Part shown: positions 10,935 to 21,460 of the stretch, piece after piece | Numbering within the stretch: the first letter of the stretch is position 1 | Layout of the letters: every line of letters begins with the position of its first letter | From: Gremmenia infestans | Taxonomy: Eukaryota; Ascomycota; Leotiomycetes; Helotiales; Hamatocanthoscyphaceae | NCBI GenBank assembly: GCA_032629725.1 | Contig: JAFEVB010000015.1 | Location: 2,108,001-2,172,000, forward strand | Length of the DNA: 64,000 bases | Direction: 5' to 3' | The notes under the pieces: generated by a model | Told to the model about the DNA's origin: nothing | The model's database searches: none | Seen by the model: the letters and a program-made list of their open reading frames with translations, nothing else | Program-made: the position numbers and the translations under genes

Positions 10935-11892
10935 CCTGGAGACCCGAAGGATTTGTGGATCACAAACTATAATGCAGGCTGGTCCGTGGGGTTGATTGAG
11001 GCTTAGAGAAATACTAGACTTCTAGGATCCAAGTTGTTGGGATCCATGTGATGCAAGAGCCTCTGACCACCCAAAAAATGCATAACTTCATAGGGGATCA
11101 ATTCAACTTTATATAAATGCTTAAAACATCACGGAAAAGTATTAGATAAGCAGGCAGCAAAGACCCTGCATGCTAACAGGGCTTGTAAATGAATCACCAG
11201 CACAAGATCTTCATAGGAACCTACATTGTATCAGCAGAGGATTGAACCCGGAGGCTGTGCCTGGTGTTTGATGCCTGGGGGCCATTACAGGCAAGGCAGA
11301 CACTCGCCTAGTCACCGCGAATGCCTTTATTGTGGTTCTTCGTGACTCGACTCACTTGATGTCTAATTTTAGAGAGTGTGCTGGCTGAAATAGATCTCAA
11401 TTAGGCCTTCCCAGGTTTGATTCAAGAAAGTGGAGGCGTGATACTTACCCCGAAGCCTTCTGAGGCCGTTGACAGAGCGAGTTTGTTGTGATATCATACG
11501 CAAAATGAGACCAACATCGCAACTCAAGAATTAAAACAGCGAATCAAAGACGGCCAATGTTGCATATATCGGCAAGTTACTTGGCTTGCAAGACTTGTTG
11601 ATCGCAGAATCTTCTCACGATGCATATTCTCGCTCTATCATCGAACACAATGCGGACAAAGTTGTACTGTTCGTCTATACTCTAACAAATATCACATTCC
11701 TCTGATCGCTACTAGCAACCGGTCAATGGCATTCGCAACTGCCAACATTCCTCGCTAAAATGCGAGGTAAAATACATTCCTCATACTTATACGTGCACCA
11801 TTTGACTTCAGAGTGTAGTCACTCTTCTGCAAGGAAATCAAGGTGAGGTCGATGTCGTACAATTATTTATTCTCATTTCGCCCAGCACCAAC
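10935..11892. other. Intergenic with a possible Pol III-type remnant
   Basis: No protein-coding gene is supported. On the minus strand, 11248-11239 reads as a perfect B-box-like word (GGTTCAATCC), with an A-box-like string about 60 nt upstream (see the ncRNA entry and findings). Confidence 0.5.
11230..11312 (-). ncRNA. Possible degenerate tRNA or tRNA-derived SINE remnant
   Basis: Minus-strand 11248-11239 is GGTTCAATCC, matching the T-arm/B-box consensus. The string around 11311-11301 (CTAGGCGAGTG) weakly resembles an A box. The T-stem pairs at 4 of 5 positions, but I cannot fold a full cloverleaf and find no 7-bp acceptor stem. It is at best a remnant or a Pol III promoter-like sequence. 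Confidence 0.2.
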
Positions 11893-12732
11893 ATGAAAAC
11901 GCCAATCCAAGAATACAAAAGCTCGGTATTCTTCGCCTTCATCGGTATCCTTGTCTTTCTCCTCTGTGTAGTTGTCGGCATCATTGGCCAGCGCAAGTGG
12001 GCTAGAAGAGGTTTCTATTTCGATGACTTTGAAAGACTTTCAGAAGAAGCAGATGAGCTCAGCAATGAATCAGCAAAGTTCAGGATGTACGTGGAACAGG
12101 ACGACACTGCCGAAAACTCCATCAAAATTGCCAACATGGATGTAATGAAAACCGCCGTCGAATGTGACAACGATATTCAGATTGCACTTGCCGCCTGGAA
12201 CGATAATATACAACCAGATGAAAGACATGCTAGTGATATTGAAAGCCAAAAAGAAGATACGCTGGTCACTCAAGGGAGGAAATCCCATGGTCGATACATC
12301 ATACGTTTCCTGAGAAACCAAGTTCTGGACGGCCTTGAAAGAAGGCAAGAGCTGAGCGTACAATTGCAAGGAATACATGCTGAGATTTTGTTGCGGTAAG
12401 TGTGCTCATGGTTCCTGCCAGAAATGGCACTGATCGAATACAGCAACATGGACGTTGAGTTACCTCAGCTCGACCGACGCCAGACACGCGGAAGAGACAT
12501 CAAACATGTGCGCAACATCATCGTAAGTTCATAACGCTCCGTGCGAATCGGTATTGAGGCTGATGAGCAAAACTAGCATCAGAGACACCGAATCTCCTCT
12601 CACTGGCAGTCATCATGCGCTGAGGCAGTGAACGCGATACTCAGTCCTCGGCGGGAGCGCGCTGCTAGTTGTCCGCCAGACAGAATGCAATTGATAAGCG
12701 AATTGAGTGGGAAAGATACACGAGAAGCATAG
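11893..12732 (+). CDS. Single-pass membrane protein with charged cytosolic domain, unrecognised (245 aa)
   Basis: Exons 11893-12395, 12444-12522 and 12577-12732, with GTAAGT donors, a CAG and a TAG acceptor, and clean frames throughout. Residues about 10-31 (FFAFIGILVFLLCVVVGIIG) form one strong transmembrane segment followed by RKWARRG. The positive-inside rule therefore puts the N-terminus outside or in the lumen and the long, charged, helix-prone remainder in the cytosol. The middle part is acidic (DDFERLSEEADELSNES) and the C-terminal exons are basic. I recognise no domain. An upstream CT-rich stretch and ATG in the context CAACATGAAA support the start. Clean splicing makes a real gene likely. 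Function is unknown. Confidence 0.6.
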
Positions 12733-14474
12733 GTATTGATTGATGGCTTTGGTGAGAGGTGGGATGATTAGAAAGTATGATTCTACTTGAGTATTTTTCT
12801 AAAGACTTTAAATAAGGCAGCTGCACTTTCGTCTGAACGACCGATTTCAGAAGCTCGTCTATATGCGCCTAGCCTTTCCCAATCCAGCGTGCATAAGAAA
12901 GAGAATGCACAACTGCAACTATTCCCATGTCTTGCTCTGCCATCAATTGCCTTCATCTCACGTCAATGAAGATATTCTCTCATCTTGTTCCTGAATGCTA
13001 GACTTACATTTACTCTCTCATTCTTGAGTGTACTCTTGTCACGTGACCTGAGCCAGTCGAAGCGATGGCGCAGGCAATCCATCGCCATCCTTCGAGGATT
13101 ATCAACATCTTCGGCAGTTGTTGTGAAACTATATTAAGAAATCTACTTTGAAACAATATTTTTATGGTCATCAAAGCGTCGATACGGACGGAGTACGTCG
13201 AGGATGTCTTCCTACGATCCCACCTGCGGCTTCAGCGCCTGTTGAAAGTTGTTCGATATAATTTACGGCAGTGCTTGCAATTGCGGAACGTCCGTATGGG
13301 ACAAGGTTACGATACCGGTGCTTCCATCGCTCTTCGGCAACGTATTTTTAACTGTATCCCTCATGGCGGAGAGCCCGTCAGGATGGAATGGAAATTGATG
13401 TCTCCCGTCGTCCTTGCTCAATATCCATCTGTCTCCCGACCGCGTGTTCTGGATCATGGTCTGAGGGCAGTGTCACTCCTACAGATGGGAGGATTTGTCA
13501 TTACAATCCCGGCGCTTCCTCAATGCAACCGGCGGATGGCTTGCTCCATTTGAACTCTATATGAACTTCGCATGAAGCTGAAATGTCTTCTTCCTCATCG
13601 CGGACGTCTGAAGAAGCTTCAACACCATATTGAAATGACCGGCAATGGACCATCGCGTTCTATCGAACATAATGCACTCCACTCTACAATTTCCAAGCCA
13701 GTGTCCTGTAATTTCTAGGTCACACGTTCCACGACCTTAAACCATAAACTCCAAGCTTTATAGCAAAACCCTGCAAGGAAAGCTAAGCGGCTCTTGGAGG
13801 TATCGTATGTCCTTCCTAAGGACTCAAAGAGTGCCCTTAGACTGCCTTTGCAGATCGATGTTATTGTTATTTTGTACGGAGGTAGTATTGTATCTCGGGA
13901 AGTTTTTAATGAAGATATACTTTAAGCTTGGCTTTGTTTGAGTGTGTCTGTCGTTCAGGCGGCCAATCAAATAGAACCATGACATGCTACCAGGGACAAC
14001 AAGCTTTTTAGTCCGGGGCGGGAGTTGCGTTGCGTCTTTTGGTACAGTTTTCTCCACCTAAAAATGGAGAAGTACGAGGGTTTTACTATTACTTCTATAA
14101 GCACCTTAATATTAATTCAAAAGGTACGCAACATCTACAAATTCGAAGATGTTGAATCTAATTAGCTTTCTGTTATTTGCATTAGATTCATCTGTTATAA
14201 AGCGCTACAGCAATCTAGATGTTTTCCACGCGCGACAAACATGCCCCGGCCCGCGGCTGAAAACGCGTGCGTCAGCTTTCACCTCTCGTAGACGCTAGCC
14301 TGTTTCTCACCCCTTCCCGTGTATCAGCCTTATTCATAGAACACCAACCGGCAGAAAACCCCTTTTATTATTTGGACGACGAACACCCACAATGAGGTTT
14401 ATTTTTAGCTTCTCACGGTGTATATCCTATCCAGGAGATCGAGTGTTCCTGGACAACAGCTTCAAACCTTTATA
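12733..14474. other. Spacer with an uncertain ORF
   Basis: The plus frame 13164-13553 (129 codons, Arg-rich) overlaps another plus frame with only one or two stops (for example NCGTSVWDKVTIPVLP). This suggests either chance or a decayed coding region. No family signature is visible. GTACGGAG lies at 13874-13881. Confidence 0.5.
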
Positions 14475-16006
14475 ATGCTCCGGCCATCGTTCCTTACATC
14501 GTTTCGCGCCCGAGTGATAGCAGCGTTTCTGCTGCTGGCTATCATTCTCATTCGCACATTTCCTTCTACCACCCAATGGCGATGGCGCAGCCGGAATCAA
14601 AGCAAGAGCAAAGATCAGCCCTTAGAGCGATGTCCTCCCACAACACAAAAAGTCGTAGTAATGGCGAGGACCGGGGCCTCGGAAGCAGCACTGCGCGTTC
14701 CCGCATTAATGGACACCTCACTGCGCTGCGCCAAGCACGTCTACCTATACTCAGACCTCGATCAAGATGTCGGACCCTACCATGTTACGGACGCGTTGGA
14801 TAATGTTGCGCAGGATGTGGTGGACAATAATTCCGAATTCGAGTTCTATCACAAACAGTTAGAGTTATGGAAAAACAAAGGGGATCTTTCGGAGCTGCAA
14901 GGCTTGAAAAGTACACCGAAGGATCCAGCGCTGGCGGAGTGGACATCGTCGCATTACAATACGGATCTTGCCGCGTGGCAGCTGGATAAATATAAGTTTT
15001 TCCATGTGTTGGAGAAGACGTGGGCGGCGAAACCGGATATGGACTGGTATTTGATGATCGACTCGGACACCTACGTTGTATGGCCAACTCTACTCAGCTA
15101 CTTGGAAACTCTCGATCCGTTGCAGAAATTGTATATTGGTTGTGGATTATGGATGGATGAACACTGGTTTGCGCATGGAGGAGCTGGGATTGTGCTGTCG
15201 AGAGCTGCTATGGAAACGTAAGTGACAAAGCGTGCTGTAGTACTGCACTGAAAATGGAAATTTTGCTTTGGTTCTGCTGTCAAAGTTAATCAAAATGGGG
15301 CCAGAGCTGACCAGTCCTCCTTCCAGGCTCGTCTATAATGGCACCGCTGCGCGCTGGGATCCCAAGATGGAAAAATACTGCTGTGGTGATTTTGTGCTCG
15401 CAGTTGCATTGAAAGAAGATTACGGAGTGGAGTTACAACAAGCTTTTCCCATGTTCTCTCAGGAGAGGTGGTCAACGGTGCCTTTGGGGAATGAGAATTT
15501 CTGGTGTCGCCCAGCGATAACATTCCATCATCTCAATCCGGCAGAAATGAAAGAAATTGCTGGTTTCGAGGACAACCGGTTGAATATGAGCAAATCGGTA
15601 CGTGTTATATTGATACGATAAAAGAATAACTTGAACTTAAGATTATATGTAGGAGCCTTGGACCCACGCAGATATTTTCAGGGACTTCACCATGAAATCA
15701 ATACCAGATGGATCCTATCGCGCAAACTGGGACGGCACTTTCGCGAGCGATCGGTATGAATTTGATAAGTACCAGGGATTGTCTCTGGAACCGAAATCAT
15801 TTCAGGATTGTATCGAAGCTTGTGAGGCCGACGAGAATTGTCTCCAATATACGCACCACGATGAGACTTGTTACATTGGAACGGTCATTCGACTTGGTTT
15901 TAAGAAAGAGGAGGATGAAGGAGGAATTTGGCAGAGTGGATGGCACAAAACCAGAATCGACGATTGGGCTTCGATGCAACCCCAATGCGATGAGGTCACG
16001 TTTTGA
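14475..16006 (+). CDS. Type II Golgi glycosyltransferase, GT31-like, with C-terminal PAN/apple-like module
   Basis: Exons 14475-15217, 15327-15597 and 15653-16006 give 455 aa. I start at the ATG at 14475; the frame upstream opens only with GTG. A short basic N-terminus precedes a signal anchor (VIAAFLLLAIILIRTF), as in type II Golgi enzymes. The catalytic part has WYLMIDSDTYVVWPTL, where Asp196-Ser-Asp198 is the DxD metal/nucleotide-sugar site, then HGGAGIVLSRAAM and the CCGDFVLAVALKE block known from fungal C1GALT/fringe-like GT31 proteins. The last exon carries a Cys-rich region (CIEACEADENCLQYTHHDETC) resembling a PAN/apple module, frequent in this fungal subgroup and possibly carbohydrate-binding. 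The donor sugar and acceptor cannot be told from sequence. It probably acts in protein O-glycan or cell-wall glycan synthesis. Confidence 0.82.
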
Positions 16007-18152
16007 CCCCAGGATCTTTACAATACTTTGGATAAATCCTTAGAAAGGAGGTGTCTTGATGACAGCCTTCTAACCAAGCCATAATTCAGGGTGAGGACGT
16101 CCAGCTCCAGCAGATTAGTCCACTTCAAGATACATGTCTTGGGGGTTCTAAACCACGAACCAAACATCCGTTGGAATATTGAATCAGCCTCAGTTGCTTC
16201 CCAACAAGCAACTGTGCTCGATCGAATTGTATAATGCATTGGAAGACGATAGAGAGTAGACTTTGATGGGCAACGCATAGTTTGCCTGAGTTGGATCTCG
16301 AGAGGGGTCGTGTGAGAGCTTGACGGGTAAGTTCAGCTTTTCTACCTAGTCTCAGGCTGTTGACCCTATGTATATTACTTGGATGAAATCAATCTTCATT
16401 AGTCCAGCTTCCTTATATATTCCACAAAGGTGTCGCATAACTTCCATTTTCAAGTTTCAAAGGACTCCTGCCCTTAATGAATTGGACGCATGAGTTTCGT
16501 GGATATACAGTACAGTACCTCTGGAGCCACGCTATCGGCAGTAACGGCACCAGCACTCACAAACTTCCAGAGCCAGTGTTCACTTGGAAGTATTTTGTTC
16601 AATTGATATGTCTAACGACCCCTTGGTAGTATCTAAGGGGGCGTTAGATAATAACGGGTCTGACGTCTTTCAGCGGGGCGCTGCTCGTCCTGAAACCCCC
16701 TTCTAGCCTGAAACAACCCGATGAGCGAAACAAACTGGGCCCTGTTAGGCCCACATCCACTTGGCAATTGAAATTACCACGTATGCAGCTTTGGTGACGC
16801 GAGTAACTTGGACAGGACTTCGTCATCTCGTGAAGCTATTCAGAGTCGATAGTCTATTAAAAAAAACTGCGCCTGTCTGTGGTGTCCGCGTGTTTATGGC
16901 TGAGCGTTGTTTCTTTATGCTGTTTGTATTTCTGAAATGCCATTTTATTCTTATCATGATAATCTTCTTGCTATTACACATTCGTCCTTTAATTTAACTC
17001 AGGCGAGACGTGAACCCCCATTGTGACAAGTAGATTGGATAGTGACTGATGTTTGACGTCTGGCGATGCAAGTGCTTCTCAACGCCCCGGCAGGCTGCAG
17101 CTACGGTACTGTAGGCGCGGGCGCGGGCCGCATCCAGATAAACAGTGGAGTAATTAGGGCTTCCGGTAGTACTTCCTGTCGGCTCCTAATCGGTGCATCT
17201 ACTTCAGAATAACCCAGACAGTCTCATTGGACGACATCAGATCAGTACCAGAGCATCGGATATTGTTGCCGCAAGAACCTGCCTCGAAACGGTCTATCTG
17301 AAGCAAATAAGAGCCCGTGCAGGCTCTGGTTTTGGAATGCATTATCCTCTTGCAGGGAATAGCCCATACAGTATTGGCGATTAATACAAGCCCCCACCAC
17401 CCCCCCTAGCCCCCCACGCAACCGTCTTAACTTTCGAGCCTCAACCTTGCTGCCAAGAAAATCTCCGAGTGGAGCAGCTACATTTGGCCTATGACCGGTG
17501 ATGGTGAGACTTCAAGATTCGTCACCAGTTGCTAGTACAAGGACGCAAATTGTTCGACTTGCTGGATCTGTGAATCCAAAACTCGCATTGTTGAATCGCC
17601 ATCGCATCAATGATCGACTGTGATCCCACTGCCACTTTTGTCTAAGCCCGTCTTTGTAACTCTCTTAGAATAGCTTGTGGATCTAGGTCCTTCGGACGGC
17701 GAGCAGGCTGAGAATGCCCTACGGACAATCTCTATGGCTCGTTTGGTGTCGGACAGTGTAGAGCGCGAGCGAGATATGAAAAGGAAACGCGGCTCCGCCG
17801 TGAGGGTTCTGTGAGCTGCGTACTGGCGAGTGAAACTCTCCACTCTCATCCGTACCAACTTCTCCTTGAGCGAGTGGCCCTTTATCAGATGCACCTATGT
17901 TCCCACTTTTCTGGGCTGTTAAGTACTATCATGCTGCAGCCAGTATGGGGGTCTCAAAACATCTAATTTTCCCGTTCGTTCTTTCTATTCCTTTGAATAC
18001 ACTCACTCTTTGCGGCCTGTCGCTGGCGAATCCGTACAAGATTTCACTTCGACTTCCGTAACTTTTAGTTTTCGATTCTTTGGGGAAGGGATGAGTTGGG
18101 GATTCTGGGTTTATTAAGCGCTTCTTTCATTTGTTAGTGAGTGTGAGTGAAG
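16007..18152. other. Intergenic spacer, no supported gene
   Basis: 2.1 kb without a confirmed gene. A minus-strand ATG ORF (16278-16018, 86 codons) looks protein-like but is isolated (see findings). GTACAGTAC lies at 16510-16518 and GTACTGTA at 17106-17113. A C-rich tract lies near 17390-17415. Confidence 0.55.
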
Positions 18153-19816
18153 ATGGGTTGGGGAGTACTAGAAGATAAGAGATACCCCAATATCCCGGGG
18201 ACAGTCAACCTCAACGAGAGAGTCGATGCGTCTAAGCTCGAGGACTGGGAATATGAGGAGCCAAAGAAGAGGGGGGATACCATCCTCCAACCACAGCCGT
18301 CAGACTCGCCCAATGACCCTCTCAACTGGTCAACGGCGACAAAGATCACTATCCTCATGATACTTTCCTTGACAGCTGGTGTTACCGTTTCACTGGGTCC
18401 TATGATCACTACCGGCTTCGATGAGATTGCTTCCACTTTCCATGTTTCCGCAGATCAGATATCATTCAGCATCGTCGGACTCTTACAACTTACGACTGGT
18501 GCCGGAACATTCTTTACGGCAGCAGCAGCTGTAGTATGGGGCAAACGACCAGTCTTCATCATTGCTACGATTGCTTTGTTAGGAACTAGTGCTTGGGGAT
18601 TCTTTGCCGCTGTAGGTCTTGAATGCCCACTTACAAAGTCACTCATCTAATTCATCACAGAGCTTTATTTCATTAACAATCATGAGAGTAGTTCAGGGTT
18701 TCGCAGCTGCCCCTTTCGAAACTCTCATCAGCGCCACAGTATCTGAGATATTCTTCGTCCACGAGAAAGGGAAGATGTTGAGTATTTGGAACTTGTTTGT
18801 CATGGGAGGTGTCAAGCTCGGGTAAGCTGGGCAATTCCCCTATAATATTCCCAATACTAATGCAGACTAGACAACTCATTGCTGGATTCATCATCCAGAA
18901 TTTAGGATTCAAATTCACATTCGGAATATGCGGTCTTCTCTACGCAGGCATCCTCCCCGCCATGTATTTCTTCGTCCCCGAAACCGTCTTCTTCGACAAA
19001 GACCGCGAAACCGAAGTCATCTTCGACAAGTCTTCTCTACGCGTATACGAGATTGTGCTTCCAGATCCACCGAAGACCTACCGCCAACGTCTCACCATCT
19101 TTCAAGGTCGCGTCTCTAAAGCAGGCTTCTGGCGCATGTCCTTCAAGCCGCTCCCCCTCATCACATTCCCTGTCGTGGTATACGCCGCTTTCACATATTC
19201 ATTCTACGCCGCAGGTCTCACTCTCATCGCCTTACTCCAAGACACCATTTTCTCCGCAGCCCCTTACAACCTCTCCTCTTCCGCCATCGGCCTCACCAAC
19301 CTCCCGCTCTTCGCCGTCGGTCTCGTCGGCACCCTCACTGCAGGATACTGCGCCGATTTCGTCGTCCAACTCATGACCAGGATGAACAACGGCATCTACG
19401 AGCCTGAATTCCGCCTCGTCCTCATGTTCGTCGCCGCGACTCTGTCCACCACCGCTTACGTCGGTTTCGGATTCAGCGTCGCGGCCGGCGCCCCCATCTA
19501 TATTCCCATCGCCTTTCTCGGTGTGCAAACCTTCGCCGTCCCATTCGCTACAAGCTCTATGTTCACGTATGTTATGGATTGCCATAATAACCATGCTGCG
19601 CAGGCATTCGTCACCATGAACTTCGTCAAAGCGCTGCTGTCGCTGGTCATGAGTAACTTTGTCAATGGATGGTTTGAGACAAGCGGTCCCAAGAGCGTGT
19701 TCTTGACTGTGGCGATTGCGAATCTGGCTGTGAGCGCAGCGTCTCTCCCAATGTATATTTTTGGGAAGAGGTTGCGGAGCAAGATTGCCAGGAGTGCGTT
19801 TCATCAAAAGATTTAA
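18153..19816 (+). CDS. MFS multidrug/proton antiporter, DHA1-like
   Basis: Exons 18153-18611, 18661-18821 and 18871-19816 give 521 aa. The ATG at 18153 is used because the track frame before it begins with GTG. A soluble N-terminus carries the DHA1-typical NDPLNWSTATK just before TM1. Twelve hydrophobic segments can be traced, with TM1 at ITILMILSLTAGVTVSL, the MRVVQGFAAAPFETL segment in TM4, a long central loop (FDKDRETEVIFDKS...) between TM6 and TM7, and a basic C-terminus after TM12. Family knowledge suggests proton-coupled export of small molecules across the plasma membrane; the substrate is unknown. In intron 2 a TGCAG close to the branch site must be skipped in favour of ACTAG 5 nt further, since the first would shift the frame. 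No biosynthetic gene is nearby, so it is probably a general exporter. Confidence 0.9.
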
Positions 19817-20408
19817 GCAAAGCACAACATGAGAACATGAAAAGGGGCTCAGGCTAGGCGTAACATGGAGTTCGTCAAAAGGGTAGAATAGGATAGATAG
19901 GAATCTTTTTTGTGTGTATATATAGATATAGCTTTTGGATTATACTTGTACATTATCTGTCACTGCTCTGAGATGTAGTTGGCGCCATATATTCTTTCAA
20001 AACAATGCGATCCACTCATTCTCGCATCAAATGTATCGCCATGTATTGAATAGTGAGCCATGATTGCGAGAAAGCTTTGCTACTAGCAGCTAGCCACTTA
20101 CCTGTTCCCCTCAAGTCTGGAGAATAATAAAACCAGTTTCCATTTCTTCTAGGCCTCAAAAAAGGACCCATGCTGGCCAATTAGAACCGTCGTATGCCAG
20201 CCTATCAGGTGATACATCTGGCAAGATTGGTCAACAAGCTGCTTCATTCTTACTATATGTTATAGGTAGAATAAACACCCGTAGAGGCTCTCGGTAGTAC
20301 CCGGGCGTCCAGATCCCCAGCTCTGCTTTTAACAAACTTCAATAAAGTTTCCTTGTCTATTTGCGACCTTTCTTTCGAAATTCGAATACATAATGGTATT
20401 GCTTGAAT
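19817..20408. other. Intergenic between convergent genes
   Basis: Holds the 3' ends of the MFS gene and of the phosphatase gene. There is an AT-rich tract around 19905-19935. I see no ORF, RNA gene or repeat that I can support. Confidence 0.6.
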
Positions 20409-21460
20409 CTATACCCCTCCAGCAGCAAGGTTCCTTCTGATCTTCTCAACATCCGCAACCTCTAGCCCCAACTCCTGAATCAAATACCCCTCAACGCCCG
20501 GATACTTACCGTTTCCTCCACCCCACTTCCTGCCCATCCATTCCAAAACCACGAGAATCGTCCGGCCTCTAACACCACACAGCTCCGCCATTCCAGGCTC
20601 TTCGAATGCCTCGATGCTCTCAGTCTTCCCCATCTGCTTCAGCAGAGCCGCGAGGAGGTATTCCCGGAACGGCTCGATGCCGATGCGGGTGAAAGCGTAA
20701 TCTGTAGCGATTTCCTCCGCCGGCGCGTCCATGAGAGCTAGTATGAGAGCTGCGAGGATGCCCGTGCGATCTTTGCCAGCTTTTGGTTGCAGGTACTCAG
20801 TTAGTCAAACACCTTCGCATAAACCACTCCCAGGATAGTAAAAAGTAGGTAGGAAGGTGGTTAGAAGTTGAGTTGCTACGGACCAGTGCAATGGATCAAT
20901 ACCCCTCCACGGCCATCTCTCAGCCGTTCAAATACTGCCTTGTACGGCTTCTTATGCGTATGCAGGAAATTCGTGTATAACTTTACATATCCATCTTCGC
21001 CATCATTGGTCGTAAACTCGATTGGCTTTACATGGTCCCGATGCGCAGGCTTGCCGAACTCATCTTCCTCGGCGCCGGGTGTATTTTCTCCATGGCCCTG
21101 GAATAAGAAATCTCGATCAGTCGCGATCCAGACCGTCTCTATTCCCTCGATTTGCACACTTGGCGATCGCGCCGTCTCGTGTGATCCACGAAGGTCAAAG
21201 ATAGTGGTGATGTTGTACTTATCTTTGAGCGTTGCGAGACTTGCAGCTGGCAAGTGAGAAAGCGTCCCAGAACGAAAAACGGCGTTTGGTGGGAGGTTTG
21301 GGGATGAGATTGTGCGGAGGTTGAGGGCCTGAGGGATTGGTATGAATGGTGATGAGTTGAGGACGGAGCTGAATCTAGCTTCTGGGATAGGGGTGAAAAT
21401 AGGGGTTGCGAGAAGTGAAGCGAGATCCGTGACCGGGGGTTGTTCGGCCGTCATGGTCAT
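20409..21460 (-). CDS. IphP-type (Y_phosphatase3) tyrosine/serine protein phosphatase
   Basis: Exons 21460-20884 and 20779-20409; the 104-nt intron (GTCCGT...AAAAG) falls inside the P-loop and gives 315 aa. The spliced active site is HCTAGKDRTG, with Cys191 as nucleophile and Arg197 binding phosphate. This is the HCxAGKDRTG form typical of the IphP/Y_phosphatase3 family, which is common in fungi and bacteria. Upstream are an N-terminal substrate-cover region (FRSGTLSHLP) and the conserved IFDLRGSHE motif. The C-terminal half has the YAFTRIGIEPFR segment and helices of the alpha-helical lid. There is no signal peptide or TM, so it is cytosolic. Relatives dephosphorylate phosphoproteins or phosphoinositides; the substrate here is unknown. 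Confidence 0.88.

Noticed and set aside
14418..14474. Upstream start of the GT31-like protein
   Set aside because: The longer frame begins with GTG, which is not a normal start in nuclear fungal genes. The ATG at 14475 directly precedes a signal anchor.
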